In this document: positions 58,696 through 64,000 of the stretch, in pieces
How the letters are laid out: each line of letters opens with the position of its first letter
Position numbering within the stretch: position 1 is the first letter of the stretch
Assembly: GCF_019448085.1 (NCBI RefSeq)
Contig: NZ_JAGFNZ010000001.1
Span: 496,001 to 560,000 of the forward strand
DNA: 64,000 nt
Origin: Caproiciproducens faecalis
GTDB lineage: Bacteria; Bacillota; Clostridia; Oscillospirales; Acutalibacteraceae
Reading direction: 5' to 3'
Program-made: the position numbers and the translations under genes
The notes under the pieces: generated by a model
Databases searched by the model: none
Told to the model about the DNA's origin: nothing
What the model saw: the letters and a program-made list of their open reading frames with translations, nothing else

Positions 58696-59738
58696 AAAAC
58701 AATAGAAATCATGCAGTTAAAAAAATGATGGCGGGCGTTCTTGCGGCGGCGATCGCGGCGTCCTTTACGGCCTGTTCATCCGGTACGGCGGCAAGCTCCG
58801 CGGCCGCTTCTCAGGCACAGAGCCAGAGCGGAGCAAAGAACTTCAAGGTCGGCGTGATTCAGTACGCAACCCATCCGTCGCTTGACAACTGCTACACCGG
58901 GTTTAAAGCAGGTCTGGAAGAAGCCGGCTTCAAGGACGGCGGCAATATTACCATTGATTTTCAGAACGCTCAGGGCGATAACGCGAACGGCGATCTGATC
59001 GCAAAAAATATGGTTTCCAAAAAATATGACATGATTATGGGCATTGCCACACCGGCAGCCATGTCTGCGTACAGCGCGGCGAAGAGCACCGATATTCCCG
59101 TTGTGTTCACGGCCGTTTCCGACGCGGTCGCCGCGGGAATCGTAAAGTCCAACGAAAAGCCGGAAGTGAACTGCACGGGTTCGTCCGACGTGCTTCCGCT
59201 GGAACAGCAGATGAAAATGATCCGCGCGTTCCTTCCCAACGCGAAGAAAATCGGAATTCTCTACACCACCAGCGAGCCGAATTCCGTTTCCCAGCTCGCA
59301 CAGTTCAAAGAGCTTGCTCCCAAATACAATTTTGAGATTGTAGACGTCGGCGTGACCAATGCCTCTGAAGTTGCCGCCGCAGCCGCGACAGCAGTTTCCA
59401 AGGGCGTTGACTGCATCAATAATTTTACCGATAATAATGTTGTCGACAATCTTTCCTCCGTTCTTCAGGCGGCCGGCAAAGCAAACATCCCTGTTTTCGG
59501 TTCGGAAGAAGAGCAGGTAAAAAACGGCTGTCTCGCATCCCAGAGCATCGACTATGTCGCTCTGGGGAAAGAAACCGGTAAGATGGCGGCAAAAATCCTG
59601 AAAGGGGAAGCAAAAGCTTCCGAAACACCGGTCTATATGGTCAAGGACTGCACCCCTGTCTACAACAAAGCGGTCATGGAAAAGCTGAAACTGACCCTTC
59701 CGTCGGAATACTCCGGCGCAACAGCGGTAACAAAATAA
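58692..59738 (+). CDS. trpX: Tryptophan ABC transporter substrate-binding lipoprotein TrpX
   Basis: 348 residues, start after TAGGAGGAAACACCA. Lipobox FTAC with Cys28, a short Ser/Ala/Gln linker, then the ABC substrate-binding fold of the DUF/TrpX type: KVGVIQYATHPSLDNCYTGFKAGLEEAGF, IATPAAMSAYSAAK, IPVVFTAVSDAVAAG, IGILYTTSEPNS. The Trp T-box and the two partner genes identify the probable substrate; the fold alone would also allow other ligands. Confidence 0.9.
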   Translation: MKNNRNHAVKKMMAGVLAAAIAASFTACSSGTAASSAAASQAQSQSGAKNFKVGVIQYATHPSLDNCYTGFKAGLEEAGFKDGGNITIDFQNAQGDNANGDLIAKNMVSKKYDMIMGIATPAAMSAYSAAKSTDIPVVFTAVSDAVAAGIVKSNEKPEVNCTGSSDVLPLEQQMKMIRAFLPNAKKIGILYTTSEPNSVSQLAQFKELAPKYNFEIVDVGVTNASEVAAAAATAVSKGVDCINNFTDNNVVDNLSSVLQAAGKANIPVFGSEEEQVKNGCLASQSIDYVALGKETGKMAAKILKGEAKASETPVYMVKDCTPVYNKAVMEKLKLTLPSEYSGATAVTK

Positions 59739-59759
59739 CAGAAAGCTGGTAAACTCTCC

Positions 59760-60677
59760 ATGGATATCATTCTGGGTCTGGTTGTCAATGTGCTGGAAGA
59801 GGGGTTCATTTACGGGATCATGGCCATTGGCGTATACATTACCTACCGTGTTCTGGGATTCCCGGATTTGTCGGTGGACGGGACCTTCCCACTTGGGGCG
59901 TGTGTCACGGCGGCGCTGATTACCGTTGGGATCGACCCCTGGCTGGCCTGCCTGATTGCCTTTGTTTGCGGCGCCGCCGCGGGCTGCCTGACTGGTTTTC
60001 TGCATGTCAAGCTGGGAATTACCGACCTCCTTTCCGGTATCCTTGTGATGACCGGGCTATGGAGCGTGAACCTTGTAATCACGAAGGGCAGCGCTGTGAT
60101 GCCGTTTTACGATAAGAGCACCATTTTCAATTCCGGATTTTCCGGCGCGCTGGCGAGCGTCCTGCCGGAAAACTACCGGGTAGTGGTTATCGTGGCGGTT
60201 TCCTGTATCATTGTGAAGCTTCTGCTGGATAGTTACCTGAAGACAAAATCCGGTCTTCTGCTCCGCGCTTCGGGGGATAACGCACAGTATGTCACCTCTC
60301 TCGGCAGGAACCCCGGCGCGATGAAGATCATCGGCCTTGCCATCGGCAACGGCTGTACGGCGCTTGCGGGCAGTATCTTAAGCCAGCAGACGGAGTCCGC
60401 CAGTGTAGCCAGCGGTACGGGTATGGTGGTAATGGCGCTTGCGTCGGTCATTATCGGAACGAACCTTTTCCGCAAGTTCAGATTTATGAAGGCCACCACG
60501 GCGGCGGTCATCGGCGCCATTATCTACAAGGCATGCCTTGTGATTGCCATGCAGCTCGGCCTGCCGACCAACTATCTGAAGCTTTTGATGGCGGTCATTT
60601 TTACCGTCGCTCTGATATCCAACAATATGTTCATGGGGAGGGGGAAAAAGCAAAATGTCAATCCAACCCAAATCTGA
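59760..60677 (+). CDS. trpY: Tryptophan ABC transporter permease TrpY
   Basis: 305 residues, about nine membrane helices in the branched-chain amino acid permease fold (GFIYGIMAIGVYITYRVLGFPDLSVDGTFPLGACV; KSGLLLRASGDN for ATPase contact; LAIGNGCTALAGSILSQQ). It begins 21 bp after trpX with a weak ribosome site (AAGCTGG) and overlaps trpZ by 23 bp. Confidence 0.9.
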   Translation: MDIILGLVVNVLEEGFIYGIMAIGVYITYRVLGFPDLSVDGTFPLGACVTAALITVGIDPWLACLIAFVCGAAAGCLTGFLHVKLGITDLLSGILVMTGLWSVNLVITKGSAVMPFYDKSTIFNSGFSGALASVLPENYRVVVIVAVSCIIVKLLLDSYLKTKSGLLLRASGDNAQYVTSLGRNPGAMKIIGLAIGNGCTALAGSILSQQTESASVASGTGMVVMALASVIIGTNLFRKFRFMKATTAAVIGAIIYKACLVIAMQLGLPTNYLKLLMAVIFTVALISNNMFMGRGKKQNVNPTQI

Positions 60678-61464
60678 AACAGGCGAAAGCTTTGTCAGCA
60701 TGAAGCATATTTACAAGACCTTCAACCCGGCGTCCGTCAACGAAGTCGTGCTGTTCAGCGATTTCAATCTTGAAATTGAAAAAGAGCAGTTTGTTTCCGT
60801 CATCGGCAGCAACGGTTCCGGCAAGACGACCATTCTCAACATCCTGTGCGGCAGCATTGCCATAGACAGCGGCAGCGTTTCCGTGAACCATCGGGAAATC
60901 AGCCGGCTGAAGGAATACCAGCACTCCAAATTTATCGGCCGCGTTTTTCAGGACCCGTCAAAGGGTACCTGCCCGGAGCTGACCATTCTGGAAAATATGG
61001 CGCTGGCGGACAACAAAGGCGCTTCCTTCGGGCTGCAGCTCGGGGTGAATAAAAAGAAGATCGATTTTTACCGTTCGCAGTTGGAGCTGCTCAAGCTTGG
61101 TCTGGAAGATAAGCTCAACCTGCCGGTGGCGAGCCTTTCCGGCGGCCAGCGGCAGGCGCTGGCACTTTTGATTTCCACTATGACGCCGATTGATCTGCTG
61201 ATTCTTGACGAACACACCGCGGCGCTTGACCCGCGTTCCAGTGAAAACGTGATGGAACTTACGGAACGGTTTGTCCGTGAAAAGAAACTGACCACACTGA
61301 TGGTCACCCATAATTTGAAATTCGCCGTCAATTACGGCGACCGGCTGGTCATGATGCACCACGGCGGAATTGTGGTGGATGCTGCCGAAAAACAGAAATC
61401 GGCGCTGGCCATCAAGGATCTGACGGATAAATTCAATGAAATCAGCGTTGAGGTCGGGAACTGA
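60655..61464 (+). CDS. trpZ: Tryptophan ABC transporter ATPase TrpZ
   Basis: 269 residues, start after GGGAGGGGGAAAAAGCAAA. Walker A GSNGSGKT at 51-58, signature LSGGQRQ near 161-167, Walker B LLILDEHTAALDP, switch histidine in MVTHNLK. It powers uptake by TrpY. Confidence 0.94.
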   Translation: MSIQPKSETGESFVSMKHIYKTFNPASVNEVVLFSDFNLEIEKEQFVSVIGSNGSGKTTILNILCGSIAIDSGSVSVNHREISRLKEYQHSKFIGRVFQDPSKGTCPELTILENMALADNKGASFGLQLGVNKKKIDFYRSQLELLKLGLEDKLNLPVASLSGGQRQALALLISTMTPIDLLILDEHTAALDPRSSENVMELTERFVREKKLTTLMVTHNLKFAVNYGDRLVMMHHGGIVVDAAEKQKSALAIKDLTDKFNEISVEVGN

Positions 61465-61494
61465 TTGTAACGCAGATACAATTACGATAAATAA

Positions 61495-61545
61495 AAGGAA
61501 CGTTCCGCCTAACCGTTTTCGGTCAGGGAACGTTCCTTGTTTTTT
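61495..61545 (+). terminator. Terminator of trpXYZ
   Basis: AAGGAACGTTCC pairs with GGAACGTTCCTT (12 bp) with an inner partial stem, followed by GTTTTTTAT. It lies between the convergent trpZ and Rrf2 genes. Confidence 0.92.
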
Positions 61546-61557
61546 ATAGATATATAT

Positions 61558-61989
61558 TTACAGTTCGGAGCAATCCGCGGAGGTATGCCGGGCTTCAATA
61601 TCCTTCAGCACGTCCTCCAGTGTAGTACCGGTCAGCACCTCGTCCACACCGCGGTCAATCACATCCCAGACGTTGCGGTTCAAAAAGCTGCGGATTTCGG
61701 TTTTTTCACCCAGATTGTCATAAACCGACATGTCGCCTTCCAGTACGGTCATAATATCCCGAAGCGTGATTTCGCTTGTCGGTTTTGCCAGTACATAACC
61801 GCCCTGCGCACCGGCAATTCCTATTACGATTCCCGCCCGTTTGAGCGAAGCAAAAATACTTTCCAGATAATTAAGGGACAAATCCTGCCGCAGAGAAATT
61901 CCGGAGAGAGAAGCGCACCCCTCCGTACTGTTCATAGCTAGGTCAATCAGGGCGCGCAGCCCGTATCTTCCTTTAGTCGAGATTTTCAT
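61558..61989 (-). CDS. Rrf2-family regulator, CymR-like
   Basis: 143 residues from ATG 61989 (GGAGGCGAGGCCC). Rrf2 winged helix: KISTKGRYGLRALIDLAM, LSLNYLESIFASLKRAGIV, GAQGGYVLAKP, RNVWDVIDRGVDEVL. There are no cysteines in the 90-110 region where Fe-S members carry them. This points to the CymR type, which senses cysteine state with the help of CysK in Bacillus. It overlaps the other Rrf2 gene by 17 bp and is divergent from cysK. Confidence 0.85.
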   Translation of the reverse strand: MKISTKGRYGLRALIDLAMNSTEGCASLSGISLRQDLSLNYLESIFASLKRAGIVIGIAGAQGGYVLAKPTSEITLRDIMTVLEGDMSVYDNLGEKTEIRSFLNRNVWDVIDRGVDEVLTGTTLEDVLKDIEARHTSADCSEL

Positions 61990-62422
61990 GGGCCTCGCCT
62001 CCGTTTTCTGCAATATATCTTTCTTTCAGTTCCCGCAGCGTCAGTTTGTCGGCCGTGTCGGATATTGCCGAGGAAATCCGTATCCAGACATTCCGGCTTA
62101 CACAGTTTGACCGTACCTTGCTTTTGCAGGCGGAAAGACTGTGGATACATTCGACCGGTACCATATTGCCTTCCATGGCGCGTATGATCTTGCCGACGGT
62201 AATTTCATCTTGGTCTTCATTCAGAACAAAACCGCCTTTCGAGCCCCGAACGGTGGATACCAGTTCGGCTTTTTTCAGACTGAAAAAGATCTGTTCCAGA
62301 TATGCCGCGGAAACTTGGATTCCCGCGGACAGTTCCTTGATGCTCAGCAGTTTTTCATTGCCGAAGATCGCCAGATACAGCATTCCTTCAAGCGCATAGC
62401 GGCTTTTTGTAGAAAGTTTCAT
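61973..62422 (-). CDS. Rrf2-family regulator with IscR-like cysteines
   Basis: 149 residues from ATG 62422 (GAGGAGCGACCT). Winged helix (KLSTKSRYALEGMLYL, VSAAYLEQIFFSLKKAELV, GSKGGFVL) and three cysteines C92, C99, C107 with spacing 6 and 7, close to the C92-C98-C104 of IscR, which bind a 2Fe-2S cluster. It may sense iron-sulfur status, but no isc/suf genes lie in the window. First gene of the two-regulator unit. Confidence 0.85.
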   Translation of the reverse strand: MKLSTKSRYALEGMLYLAIFGNEKLLSIKELSAGIQVSAAYLEQIFFSLKKAELVSTVRGSKGGFVLNEDQDEITVGKIIRAMEGNMVPVECIHSLSACKSKVRSNCVSRNVWIRISSAISDTADKLTLRELKERYIAENGGEAHENLD

Positions 62423-62456
62423 AGGTCGCTCCTCATTTTGTAATTCCTTATTCAGT

Positions 62457-62485
62457 ATCATACTATGTTATCACAATCGTTGCAA
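62457..62485 (-). promoter_or_regulatory. Promoter of the Rrf2 pair
   Basis: On the minus strand TTGCAA (62480-62485), 17 bp, TATGAT (62457-62462). Confidence 0.65.
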
Positions 62486-62505
62486 TAAAAACATTACTTT
62501 TCCTA

Positions 62506-62534
62506 TTGACATTCTCATATATCGGTTCTATAAT
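62506..62534 (+). promoter_or_regulatory. Consensus sigma-A promoter of cysK
   Basis: TTGACA (62506-62511), 17 bp, TATAAT (62529-62534), a perfect consensus. The leader to cysK is about 170 nt and holds a small ORF. Confidence 0.9.
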
Positions 62535-62593
62535 AGAATCAAATCAAATATATTACTAAACAGATATGTTTTATAACGATTGGGGGAATGTTG

Positions 62594-62701
62594 GTGAATC
62601 GGCTGTTTTTTCTTAGGGCGGGGCGCAATATTTATTGTAGCAGCTTGCCAAATATTGTTTATGCCCCAAAAAAATACTATACTGTCAATATAAACTGCTA
62701 A
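62594..62701 (+). CDS. Possible cysK leader ORF ending in Cys (35 aa)
   Basis: GTG at 62594 is 7 bases after GGGGG (an ATG two codons upstream is also in frame). The peptide has the run FFLRAGRNIYCSS, then Tyr- and Lys-rich YAPKKYYT, and its last codon before TAA is Cys (UGC). The stop TAA is part of TAAGGAG, the ribosome site of cysK, so a ribosome stalled at the end would sit on the cysK start region. Translation has not been shown. Confidence 0.45.
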   Translation: MNRLFFLRAGRNIYCSSLPNIVYAPKKYYTVNINC

Positions 62702-62713
62702 GGAGAGATGATT

Positions 62714-63640
62714 ATGTCTATAGCCAGAAATTTAACCGAACTGATTGGCAACACTCCGCTTCTGGAGCTGACCAACTATGAAAAAGCCAAGGAACTGGAC
62801 GCCACGGTTGCGGCGAAGCTCGAATATTTTAATCCCCTTTCCTCTGTCAAGGACAGAGTCGGGTACGCGCTGATTAAAGATGCGGAAGAGAAAGGCCTTA
62901 TTAATAAAGATACCACCCTGATTGAGCCTACCAGCGGCAACACCGGTGTCGGCCTTGCGTTTGTCGCGGCGGCCAAGGGGTACCGTCTGATTCTCACCAT
63001 GCCGGAAACCATGAGCATTGAGCGCCGCAGACTGGTCGCCGCTCTGGGTGCCGAACTGGTTCTCACCGAGGGAGCAAAAGGCATGAAGGGCGCCATTGCC
63101 AAGGCGGAAGAGCTTGCGAAGGAAATCCCGAACTCGTATATTCCCGGCCAGTTTGTGAACCCGGCAAACCCGGCGATTCACCGCGCGACGACAGGCCCGG
63201 AAATCTGGCGCGATACGGACGGTAAGGTCGATATCTTTGTGGCCGGTATCGGCACCGGCGGCACCATTACCGGTGTCGGCGAATACCTGAAGTCGCAGAA
63301 CCCGAACGTAAAGGTCGTCGGTGTGGAGCCTGCCTCGTCTCCGGTCATTTCCGAAGGAAAATCCGGCCCGCACAAAATTCAGGGAATCGGCGCGGGATTT
63401 GTTCCGGACATTCTGAACACCGACATTCTGGACGAAGTGATTACCGTTGCCAATGAAGACGCTTTCGCCACCACAAAGGCTCTCGCTTCCAGCGAAGGCC
63501 TGCTCGTCGGCATTTCCTCCGGCGCCGCCACATTCGCGGCGACCCAGCTTGCGAAGCGCCCGGAAAACAAGGGGAAACTGATTGTTGCGTTGCTGCCGGA
63601 TACCGGCGAACGCTACCTGTCCACAGGCGTTTTTGACTGA
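62714..63640 (+). CDS. cysK: Cysteine synthase (O-acetylserine thiol-lyase)
   Basis: 308 residues from ATG 62714 (AAGGAGAGATGATT; an ATG at 62708 is too close). PLP lysine K46 in SSVKDRV, phosphate loop [25 protein letters not shown], and the final [12 protein letters not shown]. It makes cysteine from O-acetylserine and sulfide. No cysE is adjacent. In Bacillus CysK also acts as co-regulator of CymR, and an Rrf2/CymR-like gene is divergent here. Confidence 0.96.
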   Translation: MSIARNLTELIGNTPLLELTNYEKAKELDATVAAKLEYFNPLSSVKDRVGYALIKDAEEKGLINKDTTLIEPTSGNTGVGLAFVAAAKGYRLILTMPETMSIERRRLVAALGAELVLTEGAKGMKGAIAKAEELAKEIPNSYIPGQFVNPANPAIHRATTGPEIWRDTDGKVDIFVAGIGTGGTITGVGEYLKSQNPNVKVVGVEPASSPVISEGKSGPHKIQGIGAGFVPDILNTDILDEVITVANEDAFATTKALASSEGLLVGISSGAATFAATQLAKRPENKGKLIVALLPDTGERYLSTGVFD

Positions 63641-63672
63641 TTCATACCTTTGCTGACAAATCCATTTTAAGC

Positions 63673-63710
63673 AGCTGCGGCAGATTTCATTCGTCTGCCG
63701 CGGCTTTTTT
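63673..63710 (+). terminator. Terminator of cysK
   Basis: GCGGCAGA pairs with TCTGCCGC (8 bp, extended by AGCT/GGCT with mispairs), followed by TTTTTTATTTT. Between here and 63905 nothing was recognised. Confidence 0.9.
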
Positions 63711-63905
63711 ATTTTCTCCGGCTCCCAGAAACCGTACATCATAACCGTTTCGTGCGTTTTTGGGGGAATAATTGATTGGCGGGATTAAATGTATTTTTTA
63801 TAATTTTATTATTGCATAAAAACACTGTTCCTGCAAGCCCGTTCCGTGTTACAATACCAATATAAAAGACCGGTTTTCGCGGGAATTGCGGCAAATATCG
63901 CGGAA

Positions 63906-63939
63906 CTGTCACAGAGTCTTCACAATATTAGGGTAAGAT
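63906..63939 (+). promoter_or_regulatory. Possible Pho-box promoter
   Basis: CTGTCAC (63906-63912) and TCTTCAC (63917-63923) are direct repeats 11 bp apart, followed 10 bp later by a -10-like TAAGAT (63934-63939). This is the layout of PhoB/PhoP-activated promoters. Confidence 0.35.
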
Positions 63940-63979
63940 TACGATGTATCATAATCATTTAAAAGCGGGGGCGAACAGC

Positions 63980-64000
63980 TTGTATCATATTTTAGTAGTG
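63980..64000 (+). CDS. Start of a gene, perhaps a response regulator (partial)
   Basis: TTG at 63980 follows GGGGGCG by 6 bases; the seven visible codons give M-Y-H-I-L-V-V, the way many OmpR-type response regulators begin. Too short to be sure. Confidence 0.35.

Overview
The window reads as a piece of chromosome from a spore-forming, Gram-positive Clostridia, most likely in the Oscillospiraceae/Acutalibacteraceae area. The signs are sporulation genes (ylbJ, yqfC, yqfD), a Firmicutes-type dcw cluster, a T-box leader, a CIRCE operator, strong AGGAGG ribosome sites and frequent TTG/GTG starts. The family-level placement is inference; nothing here is a taxonomic marker I can compare. Gene density is high and I see no prophage, insertion sequence, tRNA, rRNA or CRISPR array.

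Left end (1-6.2 kb, accessory): a minus-strand operon makes a SipW-type signal peptidase and three TasA/camelysin-like exported proteins, i.e. a surface or matrix fibre locus. Upstream lie a SARP-like (winged helix plus BTAD) regulator and a divergent orphan LytTR response regulator. Two sets of direct repeats suggest a LytTR -> BTAD -> fibre-operon cascade. From 6.2 to 10 kb come a patatin-like lipase, several very small genes and a DEAD-box RNA helicase.

Core block 1 (10-29.4 kb): ylbJ and yqfCD, phoH-ybeY-dgkA-era-yqzL-recO, azlCD, mutS2, ylxM-ffh, rpsP-khpA, then folT under a THF riboswitch, rimM-trmD, an HPr gene, uvrC and rsmD-coaD. Core block 2 (29.4-41.8 kb): mraZ-rsmH-ftsL-PBP-(Mur-ligase-like small protein)-mraY-ftsW-murG-murA-ftsQ-ftsZ. 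The ligase genes murC/D/E/F, murB and ftsA are absent from the cluster, and a short degenerate Mur-ligase-like protein sits where murE/murF are usually found.

Right part (42-64 kb): corA, an orphan fumarase beta subunit, a CDF metal exporter, htpG behind a CIRCE element, a transglutaminase/DUF58/MoxR trio, a sirtuin, a GDSL plus DUF4358 lipoprotein pair, a DUF1540 protein, a MATE exporter, motAB, and a tryptophan ABC transporter (trpXYZ) behind a Trp T-box. Last come two Rrf2 regulators divergent from cysK, and the first codons of what may be a response regulator.

Most notable: (i) the fibre operon with its possible two-step control; (ii) the Mur-ligase-like pseudoenzyme in the dcw cluster; (iii) two short leader ORFs, one with a Trp codon overlapping trpX and one ending in Cys that touches the cysK ribosome site; (iv) four A(A/G)GT(G/A)G boxes at exact 10-bp period before mraZ; (v) a 160-bp MITE-like repeat between ftsW and murG.
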